This document shows positions 49,171-60,480 of a stretch of DNA of 64,000 bases, in pieces (positions within the stretch are counted from its first letter, which is position 1; every line of letters begins with the position of its first letter). The notes beneath the pieces are model-generated. The model made no database searches. It was not told the DNA's origin and saw nothing but the letters and a program-made list of their open reading frames with translations. The stretch is from contig CANUEZ040000113.1 in NCBI GenBank assembly GCA_948099385.1, positions 11,792,501 to 11,856,500 on the forward strand. Reading direction: 5' to 3'. This stretch comes from Fasciola hepatica. Taxonomy: Eukaryota; Platyhelminthes; Trematoda; Plagiorchiida; Fasciolidae. Made by a program: the position numbers and the translations under genes.

Positions 49171-50470
49171 TGTATTGTCTTTTCTCGTGAGCAGTATTTG
49201 CAACAAACTAAAGTTGATTCGGCACAGAGGAAGTCGCTATGTGTTCAATAGAATTCCCAATCTGGATTCCTCGGGTCAATGCTTTCACCCACTCATACTG
49301 ATCGACTGAGTCGAAACAATTGAAACTGCATGGAATAAGAGCCTGACAGAGATCCATACACAAAGGTACACTGAAAGTGAGTTATTACCACAAGCATGAA
49401 GCAAAAGGCCTCACCCACTCTTTAGTTGCCAACAGAGCTCAGTAACAAAATCCGCACTCGAGTCATCAACTACGGAAGCAGATATTTAACACAGCCGAAA
49501 GGATAGAAGTCCACTGAAAGGCGGGGGGTGATTTCTATTGCCCACAAGGGACGTAAAAGTGCATTTGTTGGAACGTTTTCCCATTCTGATAGGCGTCACC
49601 TGTATTACTGATGGGCGTTGCACAATTTGGCCTAACTATTTTCGATTACACACAGAATTGCTTGAAATCGATGAATATTGTGAGTAGGAAATTAAACCTG
49701 GTAAACAATTGTACATCAGAAGACTGCAGTCACTTACGGAGATGACCAGCCCTAGAATCATTTTTATTTGTTGTGATTTCTGCTTTCCGCCCGTAACCTT
49801 AGCAACGGTACCGATGACGGGAGAAACACTGAGAAAAAAGATATCATTAAAGAGAGAATCAATGGGGGAAGATTTCCTATTATTGAGGTGGTAAGGTCAG
49901 TAACACGAATGGATAAATGCCTGACCAATCAATCCACTTATCCCCGACTCATTCTCAACTCCGAAATCGAAAGGTTCCGTAACATACCTGGTTTCTGATT
50001 CAAAGCCAAATACAAATCAAATGCAGTGTTTAGGATTTGATTTTAAAGCACTATATGACTGGTTACGAAATTGTATCATTATTACTGGTATTATTCGTGC
50101 TATTACTTGCTACGAAACAGGCAGTTCTTTATAGTTTCGTTACGGTAATCAATAAAACTTATACAACGAGAGCTTAGGTGGATTAAAGTTGACTGAGAGA
50201 GAAATGAGTTTCATTCATACGTATAACCGCTTATTACAGAAACAGTCTAACCCAGAGCTTACGAAAAAGTAAATTTCATCGCGCAATACACCAAATCATT
50301 AAAACATTGCACTGGATTTCGCCAATCAGTCAGTCATTTATTCAATCGAGTAATCACAATTTTATTTAATCAATCAATTTGTTAGATGGTAGTTTCACAG
50401 TGTCCTACTCTATTTCCTTTGATTTCTTTCATTCAGCCTTGTTTGTATGGGAAAGACCACGCACAGAAAC

Positions 50471-50471
<1 letters not shown>

Positions 50472-50540
<69 letters not shown>
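50472..50540. repeat. (CA)n microsatellite
   Basis: About 34 uninterrupted CA units. Confidence 0.98.
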
Positions 50541-50543
<3 letters not shown>

Positions 50544-52399
50544 GAGTCCATCTGCGCTTTTCAATCCATGCTGAACAAACATTCAACCTGCAAGTCAGCT
50601 TCATTAGAACCTAAATTCGTCGAGAATGAAGTGCGGTTGTACCAACCACCTACAATAAATAATGTTTGGTCACGTGACCTATGTGTGCCGCTGCTTCTTC
50701 CAAGCTGTGTGATCACTCATCCACGGGGAATTACTGATGATGGTGGTTTTGTCGCGGATGCTCTCTAATCAGTGGTCCACTACTCCTATTGATTTTATTT
50801 ATTACAATGAATGAATTGCTGAAATTATTTTTCTAACAATAGTGCAGAACTAATCCAGCACTTGTTTTATACAATCTGCTTTTCAAAATGTTGCAACCAT
50901 AGATCCACAGATGAGGTCGTGGGTACATTTGTGTAAGATGTTTTCATTTAATATCCTAAAGAACTCAAAGAAGAAACGAATTGGTCATTGTTTGACCAAA
51001 CTAACCAGCATGCCTGCCTAGGTCGGATCTTTAGTAAATATTTGATTCCGCCCTCCTGAGCGTTCACGAGTTAACAAGCAGTCTTGAATAACCTTATTTT
51101 CTAAGTATCAAGTGATCACTGGTGTTTATTCACATTGCGTACTTGTGTGCGTGTGTGTGCTTGCGTGCGTGCGTGCGTTCAAAACGGCTAATACAAACAG
51201 TCACTGGCTGGAACTACCAAGTCATACACAGTCATGGAATGCACAAAACGAATGCTTAAATGAAGTCTGGCTTGATACTTTTTGACAAACCTTCATTTGT
51301 GCTTGATGCGAAAGTTTGTCGGTCGCTAATCCTCCTTTAGCACCGCAATGCGGCCTCATAGTTCGGCTAATAGAGTGCATGTAGAACTGGGACTTGGGGT
51401 ATCCATGTAAAGGTAAGAACCCAGAGCAGAAAAATTTGGATTCTTTCGACAGATGCAAACATAAATAGGCTGTTTAGTGAAACAACTTCAGGCGGTCTTC
51501 GCAAACTAAGAACTGAAATGTGAACGGAACTGGATGGCTTGCGTTAACAAATCAAATATTGTTGATATCCACGAATGAAAGCAGACCAAATCCATCCAGA
51601 CCGATATCTTGGTCTGTTACAGCCAAACCGTCGTCTCGGCCATAGCCTGTAAGGCTCATTGCTGTCGATTCTAATTAGCAGAACCCGTCCAAGCTTACGT
51701 GGGATGGTACTATTCGGTGATCTCTTGCCACTTGTCTGTTTTGAAATTCACTCATCCAGATGTTTTGCTTTGACGTAATAATCTGCGTCGAAGAAGTCTG
51801 CAACCGGATTAGACGGTTTTGGGGAATCTTTGATTAGTGTACTGGCCATCAGAACGAGCGAATAAAATCGGTAGGACGAGAACAAATTAACTCTTTCACT
51901 TCAAAGCCATCCTTTGACAGTAAATGAACTTGATCAAATGACAAAGGACTTTTGACAATTGAAGTGTGCGTGTGCGTGCGTGTGTGCAACTTAACCTGTA
52001 TCAGAGATGACGATAGAATCGGCAATCTTGAAGTTAGTGATGGGTGTCCGGTCAAAAAGGTACAGCATGATATAGGTTGGGTGGTCAATCAATGATTGTT
52101 GCCAGCCATAAATGGAAAAAGCACAACTCTTACAGCACAGTGGAGAATACTAATCTTCTTAAGCAGTGACCTGTCTGCAAAATTCCTGCTATTTGTTGGC
52201 TTGCTCAAGCGAAGTTCATCGATAACTTTTTGTATCGGGTTAAAGAGAAAAAAGGGTCAGAAACACCCTGCTACGTTGCTCTACCTACTAACTTTCATCT
52301 AAGTGGGGAATTTTGATACGAAGAATAGAACATATTGCCTCTAAATAAGGCGATTAAAAGTCATCTCTTCAACGACAGAGGGACTCGAACTCTTGCCGG

Positions 52400-52560
52400 A
52401 GATGATCAAACCGTAATCTCCTTGGGGTTCAGACCGTGACCACCCGGGTTCCATTCCCACCACTGCAAGTCAATTCTCCATTCGGAAGCCTTTGGCTGAC
52501 CGCCACCCCTTCCAGAAATATTCTACATTGTCGCGTAATAAATAAACGGAAGTAATAAAT
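52400..52560 (+). mobile_element. SINE family A copy
   Basis: The B box CGGGTTCCATTCCC is followed by 'caagtcaattctccattcgg', the family tail 'ccccttccagaaatattctac' and the end GGAAGTAATAAATAG. The head is diverged ('gatgatcaaaccgtaatctcc'). Confidence 0.75.
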
Positions 52561-52613
52561 AGTATATACTAATACAATATGGACAAACCAATATCACCAG
52601 ACTGATCCTAATG

Positions 52614-53131
52614 AAACATCTAATGTATATAATATGATTCATCATGCAGCTTGAACGCTCAACTCACCATTGAAAACCATGGAAGCACTGTACAGCTGTT
52701 TCATCCTTGTTGGGAATCATCAGCAGTGCACATCCACCGAGCCCCCACGGGGACTCGAACCCGGGGTGGACGATTGTGAATCGAACACCTTAACCACAAG
52801 GCTATCCGGGCTGGCTCTCAACGGTTTGTTGAACATCTACACTACATGATATAGCACCCTTCCGTCACTGGCTTTGAACGGTAACAACCCGCTTCCCACA
52901 CAGCGATCGACTCCTATGATGGATGACTTCTCTGTAGGGGCCTAAGTACAACGAAGGCATTCCGTTATGAACAACCTACAGAGCTTGGTTACTGTTTTCA
53001 ATTGAGTTGTAGGAGATTAGATTTGTATATAATATGATTCATCATGCAGCTTGAACGCTCAACTCACCATTGAAAACCATGGTACAGCTGTTTCATCCTT
53101 GTTGGGAATCATCAATTGAAAACATCTAATG
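52614..53131 (-). mobile_element. Family C insertion with terminal direct repeats and 12-bp target duplication
   Basis: The unit 52626-53119 is flanked by perfect copies of AAACATCTAATG (52614-52625 and 53120-53131). Read on the minus strand it has an arm, an AT-rich joint ('catattatatacaaatc'), a body ('ccttcgttgtacttaggccc' onward), a tRNA-like head (GCCCGGATAGCCTTGTGG, loop TTCACAA, B box GGGTTCGAGTCCC) and a second copy of the arm ending GATGAATCATATTATATA. The arms are direct repeats of about 85-95 bases; the 5' one lacks 8 bases (AGTGCTTC). No protein is encoded. Confidence 0.85.
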
Positions 53132-53561
53132 GTTCACCATTTCTTGCCCCCCACAGTCAGAGTTTCCCGGCTTTCTCCTTGGCAGCCTCTTCCCTAATGC
53201 TCACTTTTAGATGCAGTACTGTAGTTTTGCCCCCACTGATGATGGGTATTGATCACGTGACAAACCATTTGTTTTTCTTTCACCTTTATCAAAACCAAAG
53301 GTATATTTTGACCAACAACTGGTTGTGCATCCGAAGTAAATTATCTTTGAAATGATGGACGATACTCACCATTGCTTCCCAAATCGATTCGGATTAATTT
53401 TCATGAATCATTCGCATCAATGAACAGATTACAGTAACGGGACATCTGATGCCTAGTGATAAGCCAAAATTTCTTACTGTTTCTATGGCTAATCGAAATT
53501 ATTTTCGGCTATGCCTAGTGATCTACTGGATTCCTAACCACTAGCGGAAAACACAGGCAGA

Positions 53562-53562
<1 letters not shown>

Positions 53563-53593
<31 letters not shown>
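53563..53593. repeat. (GT)n microsatellite
   Basis: About 12 GT units then 'atgtgtg'. Confidence 0.9.
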
Positions 53594-53595
<2 letters not shown>

Positions 53596-53790
53596 CCCCG
53601 GGGGGATAGAAATCCCAACTTGAGGATCACACTCCTTTTTTCATCCGATAGTGTTCCTCCGCCACCTAGGTGAATACTAATCAGTAATCTGTCTGATATC
53701 TTGATCACAAAAACATGGCACATTAGATTATATACTAACCGGCTTCTGGAGTTGGACTGTGATAGCCTGAGAGTGTGATGTCACAGCTGG

Positions 53791-53791
<1 letters not shown>

Positions 53792-53832
<41 letters not shown>
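53792..53832. repeat. (CA)n microsatellite
   Basis: About 20 uninterrupted CA units, 200 bases from a (GT)n array. Together they form a potential hairpin-forming pair. Confidence 0.97.
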
Positions 53833-53834
<2 letters not shown>

Positions 53835-56799
53835 CCCCGAAAGTAACGTAGTAAGCATATCCTATGGTAAACAGAGAGTGATAGGAGTGTAAATTTTTGG
53901 ACAACAAGAGGAAAATAGATCTGCACTTGGGAGAATGATTTCAGTCCGGAAAGCCGAATCGTAACACTGGCCGGGTTTGATACCCCGTTGGTATCCGTTG
54001 GGTGTGCATTACTGAATATTCCTAAAAAAATAAATGAAATAGCACTGTGCCGTGCTATCTCACATTCAGAACTGAACTGAATTTAACTAAACGTGAATCA
54101 AGTCAAGAAAGGTTCAATCAGATCAAGTCATATGGGATCCTGTCAGATCAGTTCATATTGAAGTACTGACGACCCATGATGCAGAGCTAGCCGTATCGGT
54201 TGGTGAAAAAAAACCGAATAGCAAAATGCTGTTCATTCTTGCGTGAACAATTTAGTCGAATCGAAATTCACCTTTTATTATCAGATGACACGCACGTGTG
54301 TGTTTAAACATTTTCGCACGTTGGTAAGCATCACGGCAAACCTAAACGAATCCGCAAATTTCTGTAGTTTTTTTAAGGCACAAGGATCTAGGCAACATCC
54401 GCGTGATCGGTTGATGTATACCCATCGGAACTCGTACGCCAGGTCTGATGGAGTCAACTACAGCAACTGTGCAGTGATACCCTGTCTTTCCAGAGACGTT
54501 GCTTGACTTTCAAAGGATTTTCAGCCAGTATCTTACAGAGAAGAACTCAAATCATTTCACATAACGGAAACGGAGATTGCTGGTTGTCTTGCTAGCTAAT
54601 AACCACGTGATCCAAGAACCGATTCAGTCCAAAAGGAAGCGTGATAGAGTACGGTGCCAAAAACTGGTGCATTCTGAACTGATGATGAACGAACGCATGT
54701 GTGGTTGAATGAATGCGTCAAAGGTATGACAGTAAACTGGAGTGAAATCGAATATGTATTCCGAGATGGAGCCAAGGTTGATTTGGATGCAGAATGCAGG
54801 CAAACAAAAATGAGCAGCCTAAGAAGAGACCGAAGTAGACTGAGATGACAGTTCGGTTTTCTAATCATGTACGTCTAACGAGAGACAAAGAAGAACCATG
54901 AATCTGAAAGGCAGTCAGACAATCTGACTGAAATTCGGGCGGAATAACTAAGCGAACAGTTCGGGCTCATAGCAAATTTTGGTTTACCAACTTTGTTATC
55001 ATGTGACACATGCACTGTGCACCTTAATCATTATTCTTTACTAAATAAATCACTAAATCCAAAATATATCATCATCAACATCAACATTTGAATCATCATC
55101 CCTCTAAAAACATTTCACGGAACGATTTATTGGTAATGCACAATAAGTAAGACCTACGTTACTAACAGTCTAAATCGTTTGATGGATTGAAACCACCAAA
55201 CTGTATGATATTTAATTATTCACAAAGTGATCCGCAGCTGTTATAAATCTGCTTTGGGAAACACTCACCATGAAAAGTCAAGCCGCATAACATTAAGTTC
55301 CCACGATGACCTTCAGATGCTGCTTCGATAGTTATCAAGTAAACTTTAGAAAAGGAATTTTTCGTATGCTTGTGTGACAAGATAATCAAAATTGGGGAAG
55401 CTTCACGTGCTGGCCAAATTGGAAGCTATGAAGAGGGTTTTGTCCATACAAAGCTCCGTTATACGCTGAAAAACAATTTCTGCACGTACTGAAACTCCAT
55501 TCCATCCCCCACCCCCCATTTTAGCCTCCGAACTCATCAGTGGTCCTTTGGACAGAAAAAATTCACAAATAGATATAGATCACGTGTGTGTGTGTGTGTG
55601 AGCAGACTTTTCACTTTTTTCCTTTTTCTTCGCTCATCTCATTCCACCATCACATAAGGCATCCTTCCGATTCGCCCTGGGTTATATGAAATCTGATGTA
55701 TTGACATAATTAATAATTTCGGGAGACAAGATTGCCCGCCACTTTGAGACGCACGTACTAGATTGAAAAATTAAAAGATAACAGGTGTCCGATTGTACGT
55801 GTATATGTTTCGACTGGGGATTCGCAGGAAAACAAAGCAAAATATTACCTGAGAAAAAATGGAGTACGATGCGATGAAATGAAATACGGAATTGTTTCCT
55901 TTTTTAGCAAATACCAACTAAGGAGAAAGTCTGCCGCTAAAAAGCTCAAGAAAGAGTGAAGAAAAGAATCAGTCATCGGACCAGTTTTGACGCCTGAAAA
56001 GAAACGTAAAAAATACATTCTGGGACAACAAAAAACGAGGTGGGAAAACCGAGAGGGAGAGAGAGAGACGTCTCTCTGTCTTTTTTTGGAAAGTTACCTA
56101 TTTCACCACCTGCACCGTACAAGGAGCCCTTAGATATTCATATCGTCTCAAAAGAATACACCTGCACGTTTTGACTGATCGGATCTGTACCAGCTTAACC
56201 ACATGATCATCAGAGCAGGAGCAAAGCAGATCAATCCTAATATCATTCAAAGTCACAGCAAGATCGCTTGCTGAGAAGTCCGGTTTTGGTGCAATATTAA
56301 CTTCAATCAGAACAGCCTAGCCGGTCAGCAGTACTATGACTACACAAACAGGACTTGAACGGATAAGGTAGTGCCTATGACCACGCGTACACGCACTCTC
56401 TTTGTGTGTCTCTCTTTCGCACATATACACATAAGTACAAATAAAGATCGACTAAAATAATGACTATATTGATTAGCAGATGGTCAGGAATAACTTGACG
56501 AATAAAGGGGCTTCTTCGGTGTTTAACAAGCTCAAACAAGTCCATACTGATACTATTTAGTTGTACTTTTGTTTTGCGACTTTCAAAGTGTTCGAAAGTT
56601 AGCTGCGATATCGTCACTTGGTGATCTGATTTGTAGTTGTTATTAACAGTATTAATAATGATATACAACCTCTCAGGAAGGGTGTCACAGTCAATTAGAT
56701 GCGGTCGAATGTGGAAGTGACTGGCCTCAGCAAGATGTCCAATTATATCAAATACCTGGTAGAATGGGAAGCATAAATAAGTGGTTATGCGATTAGCCA

Positions 56800-57010
56800 G
56801 TGAGTGGTGTAATGGCCTAACACCTCAAGAGTCTAAAGGTCAGGATCCCCTCTCCTCCAACCGGGTCACTTAGGTGGTAGACAATGATCCACTGTCGCTG
56901 GGCTTGTAACCACACCAGACCTGTATGGTTTTCAACGATAAATCTCAAGGACACTACTGCCAGTTATTCCTAATAATTCGTTGGACCTTTGAAGTCACTC
57001 ACAGCAAGTG
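56800..57010 (+). mobile_element. SINE family B copy
   Basis: A head with 'gagtggtgtaatggcctaac' and a weak B box ('ggtcaggatccc') leads into GGGTCACTTAGGTGGTAGAC, AATGATCCACTGTCG, 'accacaccagacctgtatgg' and 'ttggacctttgaagtcac'. The usual 3' end is lost. Confidence 0.75.
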
Positions 57011-57235
57011 ACAAAATAACTCACGTGATTCGGTTAACTGCAATCACTGACTGAATCTGTGTACGTCAGTGAAATATTCATTGAATGAGTGAACTAACCA
57101 ACCAAACACCATGAAATGACTGCGAGTTAGAATGAAAGAGTGCTTTCCCAACTCTATTTCCAGTCTATCAATATTTCTTCCGTGAAACGGAGCTCAGATC
57201 TATAGTCGACAGTCGAAAGAAGCTATTATCATTAT

Positions 57236-57259
57236 AATTATTATCACTATTATTATTAC

Positions 57260-57292
<33 letters not shown>
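57236..57292. repeat. (ATT)n microsatellite, imperfect left end
   Basis: About 15 ATT units with 'cac' and 'tac' interruptions at the left. Confidence 0.93.
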
Positions 57293-57677
57293 CAATTCTG
57301 AAGAGAAAGGTATGAACCAGGCAACTGCCAGTCAACCTTCATGGCAAACAGAAAACTAATTAGAGCCGGATTTTCACCATGCATGACCTATTGCTATCTG
57401 ACGCTGTTCTTCTCTCCAAGTCTATGCGAACACATGGAAAAAAATTAACAATCGTTGACCAGGTGTAAGTCACAAGTGGCCGGGCCCCAAAAATGTAGAC
57501 CTCACCAGATTGGGTCAAGTTTGTTGCTGATGTAGAGTTTTATGCTATCTGGTCCAATTTAACACACTCATAGCTGGTGCAGTCTATAGTGTAGGAAATC
57601 CAACTTGACAGTTTTCTCGCACCGCATCGCAATCACGTGGTCAAACTTCATGTTCCGTGCGAACAAGTGTTTTAGAG

Positions 57678-57989
57678 AGTCATTGCATTGCAGTTGAGTT
57701 GTAGGAGATTAGATTTGTATATAATATGATTCATCATGCAGCTTGAACGCTCAACTCACCATTGAAAACCATGGAAGCATTGTACAGCTGTTTCATCCTC
57801 GTTGTACTTAGGCCCCTACAGAGAAGTCATCCATCATAGGAGTCGATCGCTGTGTGGGAAGCGGGTTGTTACCGTTCAAAGCCAGTGACGGAAGGGTGCT
57901 ATATCATGTAGTGTAGATGTTCAACAAACCGTTGAGAGCCAGCCCGGATAGCCTTGTGGTTAAGGTGTTCGATTCACAGTCATTGCATT
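57678..57989 (-). mobile_element. Family C insertion with internal inversion and 12-bp target duplication
   Basis: The 288-base unit 57690-57977 is flanked by perfect copies of AGTCATTGCATT (57678-57689 and 57978-57989). It consists of tail plus arm (GCAGTTGAGTTGTAGG through 'ctgtttcatcc'), then the body in the opposite relative orientation to the 52.6-kb copy ('tacttaggcccctacagag' onward). It stops inside the tRNA-like head immediately after the anticodon (GGTGTTCGATTCAC). Body and arm join at a short shared GTTG. Confidence 0.85.
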
Positions 57990-57994
57990 ATTAA

Positions 57995-58145
57995 GGATAA
58001 CGGGCTACCTGACTCGGAGAATTGGAGTGACTGGGAATCACAAAAGGTCCCAAATGGTCAAGCATGGAAACAAGCCGGGTGACAGCTGCTGTAGTATTCA
58101 AACCTCATCTCTCGGTTGTGGTAAACGCCCACCCCACTAGACCTC
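57995..58145 (-). mobile_element. Partial SINE family B copy, diverged
   Basis: The minus strand shows 'tggggtgggcgtttaccac' and 'gatgaggtttgaatac' (head), then 'ttgaccatttgggaccttttg' and 'cccagtcactccaattctc'. It lacks the 3' third. It begins about 6 bases after the family C target duplication. Confidence 0.55.
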
Positions 58146-58244
58146 TATTGAATCTGGATGTCGGTCTTTTCTGTTAGATAGAATCACCCAGGCACGATGA
58201 CCTTTTTCTCACTTGTTGCTCAATCGTGCCACTAAAACAGTGGG

Positions 58245-58625
58245 AGTAAGTACTATATGGATGGGCGGACAAACTTTCTCGTAAAAGCTCTGCCCAGTGC
58301 ACATTTTAAAGTGAAACGTTCACCCAGAGAGCAGTAGTACAAAAGAAGTAACTGTGAATAAAATACCTACGGAGTGTACACGTATGAAGATGGGTAAGTA
58401 GAACAGTACCGGTTACGCCCATCTGATGAGCGGTAGTAACCGCAAAACCTGTCGTGTGCTTCCGAGCAATTTTGTCCGCTCATCTGTATGCCATTTGGTC
58501 CTGATAATCCAGCAAGAGAGAGAGAGCGAGGGCAAAGTTGTCGTCCTCGGGGTTAGTTGGGATTAACAGAACTACCAGGGAATCACAGTTCCGTTTCCCC
58601 AGTGGACGTTTTTAAGAGGAACATC
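58245..58625 (-). repeat. Unclassified repeat G with coding remnant, copy 2
   Basis: More decayed than 39130-39560. In-frame stops break the shared blocks ('PEDDNFALAL', 'LDYQDQMAYR', 'GFAVTTAHQMGV'). A short GA tract (58512-58526) lies within it. No transposon family could be assigned. Confidence 0.45.
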
Positions 58626-59229
58626 CAATCAATCTGCTGATGCCCGAACGAGGTAAGTGCATTAACATTGGCGCCAGAGGTTTTCTGATGCTTCTAGTAG
58701 TCTTCAGCTGCGTCTATGAGTATTGCTGTTGAGCAACATTTGGCGAAGAGTGATGCAATGCTAGACTGTCGTAAATGACACTGGACCAATGAAAACAGGT
58801 TTCGACGGGGAGAACTTTGACCAATTAAATACGCAAAACTGGTTGTCCATATCAAAACCAGCAACTATTCAACTAAGTTAGTCCATCAAACATTCCACAT
58901 GCTAAAAGATCGGGCACAAATTTCATCCACTTATATTAGAAACTGAATGGAACGGAACGCTTATCCAAAATAGCACTACAGTGTAGTCAACAAAAAGTAG
59001 TTTGCTTTTTTTGCCAACTTATTCTCTAATCGTGGTAGCCTCGTCAGAATCGACAAAAACCCAGACATTATTCTTCCGTGAATTATCGTTTTATGGACGT
59101 TCGTGAAGGAACAGTACTCAGTCTGACACCAGCAAAATGTGCTGCAGATCTTGTTCAGTCGTAAGCTGTTCTTCTCCGTTGGGAAGCTATCGACGAGGCC
59201 AGTTCAGTGAGTAAAGACAGAGCAATTGC

Positions 59230-59420
59230 GGTGTGCCATTGGAATAGTGGTTACGTCCCACTGGCAATATCACAACAACTCAACCGGCAGAGAAACTTTT
59301 CGAAAAGTGGAAGGTTGCCGGTTCGATTACAGTTCAAGAAGTGAACTTTGGGGTGCGAAATATGCAGGTGGATTTCTCCCCATCACCAATCATCGAAAGC
59401 GATCGTTTTTCGAGACGGCA
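59230..59420 (+). repeat. tRNA-like repeat fragment in the LRR gene intron
   Basis: 'gtggttacgtcccactggc' and GGTTGCCGGTTCGATTAC resemble A and B boxes, but their spacing (over 60 bases) is too long for a normal tRNA. Probably an old SINE head, about 170 bases inside the intron from the exon 1 donor. Confidence 0.4.
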
Positions 59421-59586
59421 TTTCAGATAAAAGTGAAATCCACTGTATATAGCTTGATTATTAATGAAATATTAGTTTTAAAAAGTGTTTTACAATAGCT
59501 CCAAACCCACCTAGCCACAGATATACCCATTGCATTCAATAAACTTGTTCGAAGAAATATCACAGTCAATGTGCACGACAACTCAC

Positions 59587-60290
59587 AGACTATCTTCTGG
59601 CACTTGTAGCAACGGTAGAAGGGTGCAATCACAATGCCACTGATTGTCACTCAGACGAGATCGTTGAAATTCGACAGCTTGAATTCGACTAGCCAGTGCA
59701 TCCCACGGTAGACGAGTCAATTTGTTCCGCGTCAAATCCATACTGATCAGACGAGACAGCACTGTGGCGAAATTGGCCGGAACCTCGGCCAGATCGGTCA
59801 AACCCAGATGCAACTTGGTCAGCTTTTTCAGCTCAGCGAAATAGCTGATATCACGCAATGGACGTGAATTGGTTACACGAATCGTTGTTAGCACCTCTTC
59901 AAGGCCACTCAAAGTTTGCGCGTTCAGTTCGAATTCCCCACTGACTCCGTTGAATAGTAACAATTCCAAGCCATTCGAACTGAACTCAGAAAAAAAGCGT
60001 GGCATGATTTTACGAATTGTCGAATTGAAAATTTGCAAACTATTCACAGAGTAACTGTTTTTCTCTTCCGGTAAATCCGCTATCAACTCGCCCCCGTAAT
60101 TGTTGATTTGCACACTGATTTGCATGCCAGCTCCTTCTAGCTCACTTCGTCTGGGAATGCTATTGAGACAATTCAACAGTTTGCCATGTTTGTAACAAAT
60201 GGCTTCAGTTCGTGTACAAATGTGGCTCAAACAGGCCAACGATAGGCAAAACTGTAGAACACGGGAATATCCGCCTCGAAATGAGTTCAT
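59587..60290 (-). CDS. LRR type I membrane protein, exon 1 (signal peptide, LRRs, first half of cap)
   Basis: Probably a cell-surface adhesion or receptor protein, because extracellular LRRs bind proteins (family knowledge). I chose the ATG at 60290, which directly begins a signal peptide (MNSFRGGYSR then VLQFCLSLACLSHIC). An in-frame ATG 28 codons upstream would put an Ile-rich stretch in front. Cys at about 32 and 41 form an N-terminal cap. Weak repeats are followed by two canonical LRRs, LTKLHLGLTDLAEVP (157-171) and LISMDLTRNKLTRLP (181-195). Then comes NQWHCDC (216-222), the start of an LRR C-terminal cap. The exon ends with two bases of a codon before the donor GTGAGT (59586-59581); without splicing, a stop follows within one codon and would cut the cap in half. 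It continues in 27825-28275. Confidence 0.85.
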
Positions 60291-60480
60291 GGTAGTGTTG
60301 ATGATGATGATGATGGGGGAGAAATAATTTGGTATTGTATCAGTGTATACGGATATGCCCACGCACACAAGCACGGAAAGAGGGAAGGTGACTGTGACTG
60401 ATGTTCACCGAATGACGCAATCAATGAGTGAGACAGAAAGAGAGAGAGGAAATCAAATTTGAGTCGGCCGCGGTAGCCTC
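60291..60480 (-). promoter_or_regulatory. Region upstream of the LRR gene start (5' UTR/promoter, not resolved)
   Basis: Directly before the start codon is a short (CAT)n tract (about 60298-60314) and the context 'cactaccATGA'. No TATA box, initiator or spliced-leader acceptor could be pinned down. The transcription start is unknown and upstream noncoding exons are possible. Confidence 0.25.

Larger units (their letters stand above)
28276..59586 (-). other. Inferred 31.3-kb intron of the LRR gene
   Basis: The donor is GTGAGT at 59586-59581 and the acceptor AG is at 28277-28276, on the minus strand. The intron is filled with SINEs A, B and C, LINE fragments, microsatellites and several exon candidates listed separately. 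Long stretches in which I saw nothing nameable are 28276-29790, 37870-39100, 43360-46620, 49175-50470, 50545-52390 and 53835-56795. No additional LRR, cap or linker exon in a compatible phase was seen inside, and none is needed to complete the cap domain. Confidence 0.6.

Noticed and set aside
58415..58450. Hammerhead-ribozyme-like core (CTGATGAG plus a small GCGG/CCGC hairpin), with a similar CTGATGAG at 39379
   Set aside because: The required GAAA after stem II is absent (CAAAAC and CAAGAT instead). The stretch is better explained as the antisense of a conserved HQ-G protein block in repeat G.
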